DNA from: Achromobacter marplatensis
GTDB lineage: Bacteria; Pseudomonadota; Gammaproteobacteria; Burkholderiales; Burkholderiaceae_B
Assembly: GCF_002209535.1 (NCBI RefSeq)
Contig: NZ_NJIG01000006.1
Coordinates: 1 to 64,000 of the forward strand
Length of the DNA: 64,000 nucleotides
Direction of reading: 5' to 3'
The notes beneath the pieces were generated by a model. That model did not search any database, was not told where the DNA came from, and was given only the letters and a program-made list of their open reading frames with translations. Shown one piece after another: positions 38,641 through 49,324 of this stretch (positions are counted from its first letter, which is position 1; each line of letters begins with the position of its first letter). The position numbers were made by a program, and so were the translations under genes.

Positions 38641-40176
38641 ATGTCCCAGAACGACACGGCAGTGATACGCATCCACCCGGCCGACAACGTCGTGATCGCC
38701 CGGCGTCAGCTGGTCAGCGGCACGCGGCTGGAAAGCGAAGGGGTGACGGTGCAGGGCCTGGTGCCGCCCGGCCACAAGGTGGCCGTGCGCGCCATCGCGG
38801 CGGGCCAACCCGTGCGCCGCTACAACCAGATCATCGGGGTGGCGCGGCAAGACATTGCGCCGGGCCAGCACGTGCACACGCACAACCTGGAGTTCTCGGA
38901 CTTCGAGCGCGACTATGCCGTGGGGCAGGGCGCGCACGCGACAGACTACGTGGCGCAACCGGCCGCGTTCGACGGCATCGTGCGCGCCGACGGGCGCATT
39001 GCCACGCGCAACTACATCGGCATCCTGACCAGCGTGAACTGTTCGGCCACGGTGGCACGCGCCATCGCCGACCATTTCCGGCGCGACATCCACCCCGATG
39101 CGCTGGCGTCCTGTCCGAACGTGGACGGCGTGGTGGCGCTGACGCACGGCGCGGGCTGTGCCACGGGCAGCGAAGGCGAACCCTTGCGGGTGCTTCGGCG
39201 CACGCTGGGCGGCTATGCGCGCCATGCGAATTTCGGCGGGCTGATGGTGGTGGGGCTGGGTTGCGAAACCAACCAGATCGGCGGGCTGATGGAACAAGAG
39301 GGCTTGCGCGAAAGCGGCCTGCTGCACACCTTCAACATCCAGGACACCGGCGGCACGCGCAAGACAGTGGCGCGCGGCATCGAGCTGGCGGAGCGGATGC
39401 TGGAACAAGCCAATCAGGTGCGCCGCCAGCCCGTGCCGGCCAGCCATCTGACGGTGGGCCTGCAATGCGGCGGGTCCGACGGCTATTCGGGCATCAGCGC
39501 CAACCCGGCGTTGGGCGCGGCGGTGGACCTGCTGGTGCGGCACGGCGGCACCGCTATCCTGTCCGAAACGCCCGAGATCTATGGCGGCGAGCATCTGCTG
39601 ACGCGCCGCGCTGAAACACCGGCCGTGGCAGACAAGCTGCTGGCCCGGGTGCGCTGGTGGGAAGACTACTGCGCCCGCAACGACGCTGAAATGGACAACA
39701 ACCCGTCGGCCGGCAACAAGGCGGGCGGGCTGACCACCATCCTGGAAAAATCGCTGGGCGCGATCGCCAAGAGCGGCACCACCAACCTGACCGACGTGTT
39801 CGAGTACGCCGAACCCGTGCGCACGCGCGGGCTGGTGTTCATGGACACGCCGGGCTACGACCCCGTGTCGGCTACCGGGCAGGTAGCAGGCGGCGCCAAC
39901 CTGATCTGCTTCACCACGGGGCGCGGTTCCGCCTATGGCTGCGCGCCGGCGCCGTCCCTGAAGCTGTCGACCAACACCGCGCTGTGGCAGCGCCAGAGCG
40001 ACGACATCGACATCAATTGCGGCGAGGTTGTGGATGGTGCGCAGAGCGTGGCGCAGATGGGCGAGCGCATCTTCCAGCTGATGCTGCAGACTGCCTCGGG
40101 CCGTCGTACGCGCAGCGAAGAGCACGGCTACGGCCAGAACGAATTCGTGCCCTGGGCGCTGGGCGCGGTGATGTAG
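38641..40176 (+). CDS. UxaA-family (altronate/galactarate-type) dehydratase
   Basis: Iron-dependent sugar-acid dehydratase, 511 residues. An N-terminal SAF domain (~10-95, ending HTHNLEFSDFERDYAVG) is followed by the UxaA core: RNYIGILTSVNCSATVA, GCATGSEGEP, GLGCETNQIGGL, LQCGGSDGYSGISANPALG. It would make the 2-keto-3-deoxy acid from the imported aldonate. Whether altronate, galactarate or another acid is the substrate cannot be settled here. Confidence 0.9.
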   Translation: MSQNDTAVIRIHPADNVVIARRQLVSGTRLESEGVTVQGLVPPGHKVAVRAIAAGQPVRRYNQIIGVARQDIAPGQHVHTHNLEFSDFERDYAVGQGAHATDYVAQPAAFDGIVRADGRIATRNYIGILTSVNCSATVARAIADHFRRDIHPDALASCPNVDGVVALTHGAGCATGSEGEPLRVLRRTLGGYARHANFGGLMVVGLGCETNQIGGLMEQEGLRESGLLHTFNIQDTGGTRKTVARGIELAERMLEQANQVRRQPVPASHLTVGLQCGGSDGYSGISANPALGAAVDLLVRHGGTAILSETPEIYGGEHLLTRRAETPAVADKLLARVRWWEDYCARNDAEMDNNPSAGNKAGGLTTILEKSLGAIAKSGTTNLTDVFEYAEPVRTRGLVFMDTPGYDPVSATGQVAGGANLICFTTGRGSAYGCAPAPSLKLSTNTALWQRQSDDIDINCGEVVDGAQSVAQMGERIFQLMLQTASGRRTRSEEHGYGQNEFVPWALGAVM

Positions 40177-40306
40177 CGGCGGCATGGCGGGCGCCGGCGT
40201 TGCAATAGGTCACGCTGCCGATATCGACGAAATCGGCGTCAGCGGATATCCTCATCCGCGCGCCGACTGGCCGGTCATCCGACAGGTGCATGGCGCCTTA
40301 CGCCAT

Positions 40307-40316
40307 TGGTCAACCA
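40307..40316. promoter_or_regulatory. UxuR-like operator overlapping a start codon
   Basis: TGGT-CA-ACCA is a perfect TGGTNNACCA site, the core of UxuR/ExuR operators. Its last A is the first base of the next gene's ATG. An internal control point for the cluster's GntR protein is inferred. Confidence 0.45.
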
Positions 40317-41836
40317 TGCTTGAACGTTTGAATACGGAGTCGTTGCCGCGCCTGCCCGCAGACGTGGAAAAACCCATCTATGACCGCAGCCGGCTCACGC
40401 CCGGCATCGTGCATCTGGGGCTGGGAGCCTTTCACCGTGCGCATCAGGCGGTGATGACGGATCTGGCCATGCAAGCCAGCGGCGACCTCAGTTGGGGCAT
40501 ATTGGGTGTCTCGTTACGCAGCGCCGCCACCCGCGATGCGCTGACGCCGCAAGACGGCCTGTACACCTTGGCCCTGCGCGACGGCGGGCCCGACGGCGAA
40601 ACCCGCGAACAGCTGCGCGTGGTGGGTTCGGTGCTGCGCGTGATGGTCGCCGAGGAAGATCCCAACGCCGTCCTGGAACGGATCGCCTACCCGCAGACCC
40701 GCATCGTGAGCCTGACCGTGACCGAGAAGGGCTACAGCCACGAGCCCGCTACCGGCCACTTGCGCTGGGACGACCCCGACATCCTGCACGACCTCGACAA
40801 CCCGCACCGCCCGCGCAGCACGATCGGCATTCTGGTCTATGGGTTGGCGCTGCGCCGCGAACGCGGGCTGCCGCCCGTCACGCTCTTGTCTTGCGACAAC
40901 CTGCGTGGCAATGGCGATACCTTGCGCAGCCTGGTGCTGGCCTTTGCCTTGCGGGTGGATGTGGGGCTGACGCACTGGATCGACACGCATTGCACCTTCC
41001 CGAATTCCATGGTCGACCGCATCGTGCCGGGCACCGGCGACGATGACCGGCAGCGGATCACCCAGCGCCTGGGCGTGCAGGATGCCTGGCCGGTGGTCGG
41101 CGAGCCCTATATGAACTGGGTCATCGAAGACAAGTTCGCGGCGGGCCGGCCGGCTTGGGAAAGCCACGGCGGCGCGACCTTCGTGCGTAATGCCGCGCCC
41201 TACGAGCGGCTGAAGTTGCGCATGGTGAACGGCCCGCATTCCACCTTTGCCTATCTGGGCGCGTTGCTGGGGCACCAGACGATCTGCCAGTCGGTGCAAA
41301 CACCCGCCCTGTGCGGTTTCGTCGACGCCATGATGCGGCTGGAGATCGCGCCGACGTTGAAGGGTATTCCCGATAGCGGACTGGAGGAATACCGCCGCCG
41401 ATTCCTGGCACGCATCGCCAACCCGGCGCTGCCGCACCCGACGTCGCAGGTGGCGATGGATGGATCGCAAAAGGTCCCGCAGCGCCTCTTGGACACGATC
41501 CGCGACCGCTTGCGGACGGGCGACGATATCCAGCGCCTGACGCTGGCGGTGGCGGCTTGGCTGCATTACCTGCGCGGCGAAGACGAGTCGGGCGGCCGCT
41601 ACAAGATCCAGGATCCGATGGCGGCACGCCTGGCCAAGCTGGTGGCGCGCGCCGACGTGGCCGCCCGCGCGTCGGCGCCGTCGCAGGCGGCCCACCGCCG
41701 CGCAATGGTGCTGTCGGGATTCAAACCCGTGTTCGGCGACCTGGGAGGCGCATCCGAATTCGTCTCGCTGCTGGCCGCGCATCTGGAAACCCTGCGTCAG
41801 CATGGCGTGATGCACGCCGTGGAGGCCGCTACCTGA
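40316..41836 (+). CDS. Mannitol dehydrogenase family (fructuronate/tagaturonate reductase-like)
   Basis: Long-chain NAD-dependent polyol or uronate dehydrogenase, 506 residues. The N-terminal Rossmann part begins IVHLGLGAFHRAHQAV. SLTVTEKGYSHEP, CDNLRGNGD, and the catalytic helix KLRMVNGPHSTFAYLG (Lys...Asn...His) identify the family. Start ATG 40316 gives MLERLNTESLPRL, conserved in the family; the reading frame extends to 40184 without support. It could reduce or oxidise a uronate to feed the dehydratase. Confidence 0.9.
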   Translation: MLERLNTESLPRLPADVEKPIYDRSRLTPGIVHLGLGAFHRAHQAVMTDLAMQASGDLSWGILGVSLRSAATRDALTPQDGLYTLALRDGGPDGETREQLRVVGSVLRVMVAEEDPNAVLERIAYPQTRIVSLTVTEKGYSHEPATGHLRWDDPDILHDLDNPHRPRSTIGILVYGLALRRERGLPPVTLLSCDNLRGNGDTLRSLVLAFALRVDVGLTHWIDTHCTFPNSMVDRIVPGTGDDDRQRITQRLGVQDAWPVVGEPYMNWVIEDKFAAGRPAWESHGGATFVRNAAPYERLKLRMVNGPHSTFAYLGALLGHQTICQSVQTPALCGFVDAMMRLEIAPTLKGIPDSGLEEYRRRFLARIANPALPHPTSQVAMDGSQKVPQRLLDTIRDRLRTGDDIQRLTLAVAAWLHYLRGEDESGGRYKIQDPMAARLAKLVARADVAARASAPSQAAHRRAMVLSGFKPVFGDLGGASEFVSLLAAHLETLRQHGVMHAVEAAT

Positions 41837-41846
41837 GGAGTGCTGC

Positions 41847-42899
41847 ATGAATGCGGAATGCCGAGTGGATGCTGTTGAATGGGGACGCTGGGGGCAGGAC
41901 TGCCTGCGCGCCCAGGGCTTTACCGACGAGGATGCGCGGTGCCTGGCGGAAAGCCTGGCTCAGACCAGCCTGTGGGGCATCGACTCCCATGGCATCGCGC
42001 GGCTGCCCCATTATCTGAACCGCGTGGCGCACGGCTCCATCCTGGCCCGCCCCGAGATCCGCATCGAACGCACCGGCCCCGGCACCGCGCAACTGCATGG
42101 CGGCCAAGGACAGGGCATTGTGGTGGCGCATCGAGCCAATGCGTTGGCGATGGAACTGGCCCGCGACGCGGGCATTGCCGCAGTCGGTGTCAGCAACTCA
42201 TCGCATTGCGGGGCGATTGGGCTGTATAGCCGCAAGGCGGCTGCGCAAGGCCTGATCGGCATCGCCTTCACGCATTCCGATTCGATCGCCGCGCCTTTTG
42301 GGGGCCATCAGGCATTCTTCGGCACCAATCCCATTTCGCTGGCGTTCCCGCGCGCGAGCGCCGAACCGCTATGCCTGGACATGGCGACCACCGCCATTCC
42401 CTGGAACCGCGTCATGAACGCCCGGCGCGACGGCGTGACGCTGCCGCCCGGCGTGGCGGTGGATGCGCAAGGGCATGATTGCGTCGACGCGGATCACGTC
42501 CGTGCGTTGCGCCCCTTGGGCGGCGAGCGCTACGGCTACAAGGGCTATGGCCTTGCCATGATGGTCGAACTGCTGTGCGGGCCCTTGAACGGCAATCCGT
42601 TCGGGCCGCATATCTCGCCCATGTACGACGCGCTGGATCGCCCGCGCGAGTTGGGCGCGTTCTTCATTGTGATCGATCCGTTGCGTTTCGCCGGCGGCGC
42701 GGCATTGGCCGGTGTCGTGGCGGCGATGGCGATGGAATTGTCCCAGGCGCCCGGTGCGCCTCGCATGCCGGGCGACCCGGAGGCCGCCGCGCAGGCCGAA
42801 CGGCGGCAGCACGGCCTCCCCGTTCCGCCCGCGCTGTGGGACCAGATGGCGGACTGGAGCGCACGCCTGGGCGTGGCGCTCCCCGCGCACCGAACCTAA
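41847..42899 (+). CDS. LDH2/MDH2-family oxidoreductase
   Basis: NAD-dependent 2-hydroxyacid dehydrogenase with the non-Rossmann AllD/malate-dehydrogenase fold; 350 residues. Landmarks: WGIDSHGIARLPHYLNR, VGVSNSSHCGAIGLYSRKAA, ERYGYKGYGLAMMVELLCG. As the last gene of the cluster it may oxidise the hydroxy acid released by the hydrolase. An exact substrate (lactate, glycerate, ureidoglycolate-like) is not readable. Confidence 0.88.
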   Translation: MNAECRVDAVEWGRWGQDCLRAQGFTDEDARCLAESLAQTSLWGIDSHGIARLPHYLNRVAHGSILARPEIRIERTGPGTAQLHGGQGQGIVVAHRANALAMELARDAGIAAVGVSNSSHCGAIGLYSRKAAAQGLIGIAFTHSDSIAAPFGGHQAFFGTNPISLAFPRASAEPLCLDMATTAIPWNRVMNARRDGVTLPPGVAVDAQGHDCVDADHVRALRPLGGERYGYKGYGLAMMVELLCGPLNGNPFGPHISPMYDALDRPRELGAFFIVIDPLRFAGGAALAGVVAAMAMELSQAPGAPRMPGDPEAAAQAERRQHGLPVPPALWDQMADWSARLGVALPAHRT

Positions 42900-42910
42900 G
42901 GGCGCAGACC

Positions 42911-43621
42911 TTAAACCCCCAGGTACTGTAGCAGCCGCGGTTCGTCGTCCAGGAATGCCTGCGACGAGCCGGTCCACGCTACGCGCCCCTTTTCCACGAT
43001 GGCGTGATGGTCGGCCGTGGCCAGCAGCGGTTCCAGGTTCTTGTCGATGCACAGCACCGCCAGCCCCGTCTGCTTCAGCGTGTCCAGTGCGGACCAGATT
43101 TCTTCGCGCACCACAGGCGCCAGGCCTTCGGTGGCCTCGTCCAGGATCAGCAAGCGGGGATTGGTCAGCAACGCCCGGCCGATCGCCAGCATCTGCTGTT
43201 CGCCGCCCGACAGATGGCTGCCCAGGTGACGGGCACGCTCCGACAGGCGGGGAAACAGCGCGTACACCCGGTCCAGCGTCCAGGGTTGCGACGCGCCCTG
43301 GCGGTTGTGGGCGGTGGCGACCAGGTTCTCGCGGACCGACAGGTTGGGGAAGATGTGGCGTCCTTCCGGCACCAGCCCGATGCCGCATTGCGCCACCTTA
43401 TACGCGGGTAGCCGGCTGATGTCCCGTCCGTCGAAGACGATGCTGCCTTGGGACGCGCGGTTCAGCCCCATCACCGTTTTTACAGTCGTGGACTTGCCCA
43501 TGCCGTTGCGTCCCAGCAGGGTCACGAATTCACCGGGCCCGATATCCAGGTCGATGCCGAACAGCGCCTGGCTGGCGCCATAGTGTGCGGTGACGCCCCG
43601 CAGTGACAGCAGGGCGCTCAT
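42911..43621 (-). CDS. livF: Branched-chain-type ABC transporter ATPase LivF
   Basis: 236 residues, the shorter LivF class. Walker A is GRNGMGKST, the signature is LSGGEQQMLAIGRAL, and Walker B is LLILDEATEGLAP (the EATEGLAP form is diagnostic). Its ATG overlaps the livG stop by ATGA. Last gene of the minus-strand importer block, tail to tail with the LDH2 gene. Confidence 0.93.
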   Translation of the reverse strand: MSALLSLRGVTAHYGASQALFGIDLDIGPGEFVTLLGRNGMGKSTTVKTVMGLNRASQGSIVFDGRDISRLPAYKVAQCGIGLVPEGRHIFPNLSVRENLVATAHNRQGASQPWTLDRVYALFPRLSERARHLGSHLSGGEQQMLAIGRALLTNPRLLILDEATEGLAPVVREEIWSALDTLKQTGLAVLCIDKNLEPLLATADHHAIVEKGRVAWTGSSQAFLDDEPRLLQYLGV

Positions 43622-44406
43622 GCGGGCACCGCCGGATTGCGTTGGCCCGCCGCGCGGCGGCTGCTGCGTTCGCTACCCAGGTAGCACTCGCGCACCTGCG
43701 GGTTGTTGCGAATGTCGTCGGCCGTGCCGCAAGCAAGCGCCCGGCCGTACACCAGGACCGTGATGCGGTCTGACAACGCGAAGACCGCTTGCATATCGTG
43801 TTCCACCAGCAGGATCGTGTATTGCCCGCGCAGTTGCAGCAGCAGGCGGGTCATGGCTTCGGACTCGTGCTGACTCATGCCTGCCATCGGTTCGTCCAGC
43901 AGCAGCAAGGTCGGCTGGCAGGCCAGCACCATCGCCAATTCCAGCTGGCGCAGTTCGCCGTGGGCAAGCTCGCCCGCCGGCGTGTAGGCGCGGGCGGACA
44001 GGCCGGCCAGCGCCAGGGCCTCTTGGGCGGGGTCCGTCAGCGCGGCGGTGGACAGCACCGGGCGCCAGAAGCGGAAGCTGTGACCGCGCCGCGCTTGAAC
44101 CGCCATCACCACATTCTCCAAGGCCGTGAACGGCTTGAAGACCGACGTGATCTGGTACGAACGGGCCAGGCCGTGACGCACGCGCTTTTCCACCGGCATG
44201 CGGGTGATGTCGCGGCCGTCCAGCAGCACGCGGCCGCCGTCGGGCCGCAGTTCGCCGCTGAGCTGGCCGATCAACGTGGTCTTGCCCGCGCCGTTCGGCC
44301 CGATCACGGCGTGCAGTTCGCCGGCATGCACGTCCAGCGACAAGTCGTCGGTGACGGTCAGTCCGCCATAGCGCTTGAGCAGATTCTCCACACGCAGCGC
44401 GCTCAT
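43618..44406 (-). CDS. livG: Branched-chain-type ABC transporter ATPase LivG
   Basis: 262 residues. Walker A GPNGAGKTTL, signature LAHGELRQLELAMVL (LivG-type, lacking the LSGG form), and Walker B LLLLDEPMAGMSQHE. ATG 44406 overlaps the livM stop by ATGA, so longer upstream readings are excluded. Confidence 0.93.
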   Translation of the reverse strand: MSALRVENLLKRYGGLTVTDDLSLDVHAGELHAVIGPNGAGKTTLIGQLSGELRPDGGRVLLDGRDITRMPVEKRVRHGLARSYQITSVFKPFTALENVVMAVQARRGHSFRFWRPVLSTAALTDPAQEALALAGLSARAYTPAGELAHGELRQLELAMVLACQPTLLLLDEPMAGMSQHESEAMTRLLLQLRGQYTILLVEHDMQAVFALSDRITVLVYGRALACGTADDIRNNPQVRECYLGSERSSRRAAGQRNPAVPA

Positions 44407-45389
44407 AGCGGTTCTCCCGAAGGCTGGCGCAGCGGCCGGGCCGCGCGGCGGCGCCAGGGCGTGTCGCGCAGATTGCCGTAGACGCCGCGTCGCGACACCA
44501 GCACTACGCCGACGATCAATAGCCCCATGATCAACATCCAATGGTCCGTCAGCAGCTTCAAGCCTTCTTCCAGCAACAGGAAGGCCAGCGCGCCCACGAC
44601 GGGGCCGAACAGCGTGCCGATGCCGCCCAGCACCACCATCACGATCAATTCGCCCGACGTGGTCCAGGCCAGGTACGACGGCGACACATACATCGTCAGG
44701 TTAGCCAGCAACACGCCGGCCACGCCGCAGATCATTGCGGAAATCACATACGCAGCCAGGCGGTAGCGCAAGGTCGGAAAGCCCAGCGCGCGCATGCGCC
44801 GTTCATTCGCCTGGCAGCCGCGCAACGCCATGCCGAAGGGCGCGTGGACCATGCGGTGCATCAGCCCCAGCACGGCCAGCAGCACGCCGAAGGCCGCGTA
44901 GTACAGAGCCAGCGGCGTATCCAGCCGGAACGCGCCGAAGTCGCTGCCTGCGAACAGCGACATGCCGTCGTCGCCGCCGAAGCCGTCCAGGCCCGTCGCC
45001 AGGAAATAGAACATCTGCGCGAACGCCAGCGTGATCATGATGAAGGCGATGCCCGAGGTGCGCATCACCACATAACCGCTGACCAGCCCCACCACGGCGC
45101 ACGCGCCGAGCGCGCCCGCCAGATGCAGCCAGCCGCTTTCGATGCCGTAGTGCGACATTACGCCAACGGAATACGCGCCCAGTCCCAGGTACAACGCGTG
45201 GCCGAAACTGACCATGCCGCCATATCCCAACAGCAGGTTCAGCGCCAGCGCGGCCACGCCGTAGACCAGCACGCGGCCGAACAGCGCCAGCAGGAAGGGT
45301 TCGCCTTGCCATTGCGCGTAGACGGGAACCAGCGCCAGCAACAGCAGCAATGTGCCGGCCACCAGGGTTCGAGGAGAAAGCCTGTGCAT
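44403..45389 (-). CDS. livM: Branched-chain-type ABC permease LivM
   Basis: 328 residues with about nine helices. GYGGMVSFGHALYLGLGAY is the LivM block; VGANERRMRALGFPTLRYRL-like (CQANERRMRALGF) is the cytoplasmic loop; LGGIGTLFGPVVGA follows. ATG 45389 is chosen over a much earlier in-frame position. Eleven bases after livH. Confidence 0.92.
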   Translation of the reverse strand: MHRLSPRTLVAGTLLLLLALVPVYAQWQGEPFLLALFGRVLVYGVAALALNLLLGYGGMVSFGHALYLGLGAYSVGVMSHYGIESGWLHLAGALGACAVVGLVSGYVVMRTSGIAFIMITLAFAQMFYFLATGLDGFGGDDGMSLFAGSDFGAFRLDTPLALYYAAFGVLLAVLGLMHRMVHAPFGMALRGCQANERRMRALGFPTLRYRLAAYVISAMICGVAGVLLANLTMYVSPSYLAWTTSGELIVMVVLGGIGTLFGPVVGALAFLLLEEGLKLLTDHWMLIMGLLIVGVVLVSRRGVYGNLRDTPWRRRAARPLRQPSGEPL

Positions 45390-45400
45390 GGAATTCCCCC

Positions 45401-46321
45401 TTATCCGTGCTTGACGGGAAACAGGCCCTGCGGCCGCAAGGCCAGCACCAGCGCCATCACCACGTAGATCAGCATCGATGCGATGGCCGGGCCGGCCGCG
45501 TTGGCCGCGGCGGGTGGCAAGGCGGCGCGCAGCAACGTCGGCAGCAGCGCGCGGCCCAGCGTGTCGATCAGGCCCACCATCAGCGCGGCCAGAAAGGCGC
45601 CGCGCACCGAGCCGATGCCGCCGATCACGATCACCACCAGCGTCAGGATCAGGATGGGCTCGCCCATGCCAGTCTGCGCCGACAGGATGGGGCCGGCCAT
45701 CAGCCCCGCCAGCCCCGCCAGCACCGCGCCCAGCACGAACAGCAGCGTATTCAGCCGTGCGATGTTCACCCCCAGCGCGCCGACCATCATGCGGTCGGTG
45801 GAACCCGCACGGATCAGCATGCCCAGCCGCGTGCGGTGGATCAGCACGTAGCAGCCCGCCGCCACCAGCAATCCCACAACGATGATCAGGAACCGGTAGA
45901 GCGGATACGTCACGCCCAGGATATCGATCGTGCCCGACAGCCACGATGGCAGGCCCATGCTGATGGGCGCCGGCCCCCAGATGATGCGGGTCAGCTCGTT
46001 GAAGAACAGGATGAAGCCGAATGTGGCCAGCACCTGGTCCAGATGTTCGCGCGGATACAGGCGCGCCAGCGCAATGCGGTCCAGCAGCAGGCCCAGCGCC
46101 GCCATGCCGGCGATGACCGCTGCGGCGGCCACCAGGAACGAGCCGGTGTGACGGAACACGGTGGCCGCGATGAAGGCGCCCATCATGTAGAGCGAGCCGT
46201 GCGCCAGGTTGATGAAATTCATGATGCCGAACACCAGCGTCAGGCCGGCGGCCAGCAGGAACAGCAGAATGCCAAGCTGCAGGCCGTTCAAGGCCTGCAC
46301 CAGCAGCAGCGTCGTGGACAT
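45401..46321 (-). CDS. livH: Branched-chain-type ABC permease LivH
   Basis: 306 residues, eight or so helices. GLTLVFGIMNFINLAHGSLYMMGAFI and VVIVIGGIGSVRGAFLAALMVGL are the LivH signature blocks. Partner of LivM in the membrane. Between livK and livM. Confidence 0.93.
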   Translation of the reverse strand: MSTTLLLVQALNGLQLGILLFLLAAGLTLVFGIMNFINLAHGSLYMMGAFIAATVFRHTGSFLVAAAAVIAGMAALGLLLDRIALARLYPREHLDQVLATFGFILFFNELTRIIWGPAPISMGLPSWLSGTIDILGVTYPLYRFLIIVVGLLVAAGCYVLIHRTRLGMLIRAGSTDRMMVGALGVNIARLNTLLFVLGAVLAGLAGLMAGPILSAQTGMGEPILILTLVVIVIGGIGSVRGAFLAALMVGLIDTLGRALLPTLLRAALPPAAANAAGPAIASMLIYVVMALVLALRPQGLFPVKHG

Positions 46322-46371
46322 ATCAGTTCACCTCTTGCCGGCGGCCGTGACAGATGTCTTGGCCGCCCGCT

Positions 46372-47547
46372 TTACTTCATGACGCACTGGGCGGCGTACT
46401 GGTCGGCGACTTTGGACAGGTCCGGAAAGATCGGGCCCTTGTTCACGAATGCCACCTTGCCGTCTGCGCCGGCTTCTACGTCGGCGCGGAAGAATCCGGC
46501 CACCGGGAAGTGGTTGGGCTGATAGCGGAATTCGCCGCGCACCGATGGGAAATCGGCGGCTTCCAGGGCCTTGCGCAAGGCGTCCTTGTCGTCGGTCTTG
46601 CCGCCCGTCTTCTTCAAGGCCGAGCCGATCAGCTGGGCGGCGTCGAAGGATTGCGCCGCATAGCTGGAGGGCTCGCGGCCGTACTTCTGGCGGAACGCCG
46701 CCGCAAAGGCCTTGTTGGCGGCGTTGTCCAGGTCGGGCGAGTACGGCACGTTGGTCACGGCGCCCAGCGCGTCTTTTTGCAGCGCGGGCAGGGTGGCGCC
46801 GTCGATGGTGTCCACCGACAGCAGCGGAATCTTGCCGAAGAGGCCGGCCTGGCGGTATTGCTTGATGAAGTTCACGCCCATGCCGCCGGGAAAGAATACG
46901 TAGGCGGCGTCCGGTTTGGCGTCCGCCAGCGCGGCCAGTTCCACGGAATAGTCCGGCTGGTTGACCTGGGTGAAGACTTCGTTGGCCACTTCGCCCTTGT
47001 AGAAGCGCTTGAAACCGGCCATGGCGTCCTTGCCGGCCTGATAGTTGGGCGCAAGCAGGTAGACCTTCTTGAACCCCATCTGGTTGGCCATTTCGCCGCT
47101 GCCTTCATGGCGCTGCGTGTTGTTCCAGGACGTGGAGAAGAAATAGGGCGAACAGTCCTTGCCCGCCAAATTGGTGGGGCCGGCGTTGGAACCCACCAGG
47201 AACACGCCGGCGGTCGTCACCGGCCGCACCACGGCCAACATTACGTTGGAATACACCACGCCGGTGATGATCGGCACCTTGTCGCTTTGCACCAGTTTGC
47301 GCGCGGCCTGCACACCGACTTCGGGCTTGAATTGGTCGTCTTCCTTGATGACCTGCACGGGTACGCCGCCCAGCTTGCCGCCGCCTTGCTCCACGGCCAG
47401 CATGAAGCCGTCCAGCTGGTCCTGGCCCAGCACGGAGCCGGGGCCGGTCAGTGTCGTCAGCAGGCCGATTTTCACATCGGCCATCGCGGTGGCCGATAAG
47501 GCCAGTCCCATGACCGCAGCGGCGGCCAGCGTGGTGGTGCGTTTCAT
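46372..47547 (-). CDS. livK: ABC substrate-binding protein, aromatic/branched amino-acid type
   Basis: 391 residues. The signal peptide MKRTTTLAAAAVMGLALSA is cleaved near AMA-DVK (residue ~23). The type-1 periplasmic fold starts VKIGLLTTLTGPGSVLGQDQLDGF. Binding proteins beside aromatic pathways often take aromatic acids rather than branched amino acids. Lying downstream of 3-hydroxyanthranilate genes, kynurenine, anthranilate or a nitro/hydroxy-benzoate is a plausible ligand (inference). Confidence 0.85.
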   Translation of the reverse strand: MKRTTTLAAAAVMGLALSATAMADVKIGLLTTLTGPGSVLGQDQLDGFMLAVEQGGGKLGGVPVQVIKEDDQFKPEVGVQAARKLVQSDKVPIITGVVYSNVMLAVVRPVTTAGVFLVGSNAGPTNLAGKDCSPYFFSTSWNNTQRHEGSGEMANQMGFKKVYLLAPNYQAGKDAMAGFKRFYKGEVANEVFTQVNQPDYSVELAALADAKPDAAYVFFPGGMGVNFIKQYRQAGLFGKIPLLSVDTIDGATLPALQKDALGAVTNVPYSPDLDNAANKAFAAAFRQKYGREPSSYAAQSFDAAQLIGSALKKTGGKTDDKDALRKALEAADFPSVRGEFRYQPNHFPVAGFFRADVEAGADGKVAFVNKGPIFPDLSKVADQYAAQCVMK

Positions 47548-47608
47548 GGTGTTTTCCCTTGAGTCGCCGTGTGGCACGGTCGTGGTGTTGTGAAGTGCGA
47601 AAAGCGCG

Positions 47609-48610
47609 TTATGCGTTCAGGCCGAAGAAGGTCAGCGTGTTGCGCAGCAGGATCTTCTGCTGCACTGTGGGGCTCAGGTCGGCATGCGTCACCAGGCGGC
47701 CGACTTCCTGTTCGCCCAGCGGGTAGGGATAGTCGGATCCCAACAGCACGCGGTCTTCGCCCATCACGTCGACCAACAGACGCAGCGAGCGCGGGTCGAA
47801 CACCGCGCTGTCGGTATAGAAGCGATCGGTGTAGGACGACGGCAGTTGCGGGCAATCTTCGCGGATGATGTCGCGATGCCGCCAGGCGTTGTCCACGCGG
47901 CCCAGCAGGAAGGCGAAGCTGCCGCCGCCGTGCGCAAAACACAGCTTCAGGCTGCGGGGGATGCGTTCGAAGGCGCCGGACAGGATCAGCGACAGGATGC
48001 CCAGCTGCGTTTCGGCGGGCATGGCGACCAGCCACGGCAGCATCCATTTCTTCATGCGGCCGTCGGTCATCATGTCCCACGGATGCACCAGCACCGGGAT
48101 GTCGTTGTTGGCGCAGTGGATCAGGAACTGCACCAGCGTGTCGTCATCCAGGTCGCGCGGACCGACGTGGTTGCCGATCTGTACGCCAAGATGGCCGGCG
48201 GCGCGCGAGCGCGACGCTTCCTTGCAGGCCAGATCCAGGTCTTGCAGCGGCACCTGCGCCAGCGCTTTCAGGCGCGATGGCGCGTGGGCGCAATGCTCAA
48301 GCGCCAGGTCGTTCATGCGCGCCGCCCAATCGGCCGCGGCCTGGCCCGGGTAGGTGTAGCCGAACATGATCGGCGTGGCGCACAGGATCTGTACGTCCAC
48401 GCCGTGGCGGTCCATCTGGGCGATGCGCAGCGCCGGGTCCCACAGCGTCGCGTCTACGGGCCGGAACGGCCGGTCGCCGGCCATGATCTGGCCGGTGGCG
48501 CCATCGCCGTCAGCCCGCAGCCACGGCGCGTTGACGGGGTCCAGCGCGGCCGCTTCCTTCCGGGTGATCGGCGGAAAGAAGTGGGCGTGCATGTCGATTT
48601 TCTGGATCAT
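47609..48610 (-). CDS. nbaD: 2-amino-3-carboxymuconate-6-semialdehyde decarboxylase
   Basis: Metal-dependent amidohydrolase-fold decarboxylase acting on the ring-opened product of 3-hydroxyanthranilate. 333 residues. Zinc ligands and catalytic residues are all present: H8 and H10 (DMHAH), H176 (VLVHPWD), H227 (FAHGGG) and D293 (LLGSDYPYP). These equal the published Pseudomonas ACMSD positions minus one, from memory. Twenty-two bases after the dioxygenase gene. Confidence 0.93.
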   Translation of the reverse strand: MIQKIDMHAHFFPPITRKEAAALDPVNAPWLRADGDGATGQIMAGDRPFRPVDATLWDPALRIAQMDRHGVDVQILCATPIMFGYTYPGQAAADWAARMNDLALEHCAHAPSRLKALAQVPLQDLDLACKEASRSRAAGHLGVQIGNHVGPRDLDDDTLVQFLIHCANNDIPVLVHPWDMMTDGRMKKWMLPWLVAMPAETQLGILSLILSGAFERIPRSLKLCFAHGGGSFAFLLGRVDNAWRHRDIIREDCPQLPSSYTDRFYTDSAVFDPRSLRLLVDVMGEDRVLLGSDYPYPLGEQEVGRLVTHADLSPTVQQKILLRNTLTFFGLNA

Positions 48611-48632
48611 GGGAAGCGGCTTCGCAGGGAGA

Positions 48633-49217
<585 letters not shown>

Positions 49218-49324
49218 CTAGGCGGGGGGAGGGGGGCTGCATAATAGAAATTGTCGGGGTGGACATTCGGGTTATCTATCGCGGGGTTTCCCTGATGGGG
49301 CGGTTGTTGGTTCTTGAGACGCAC

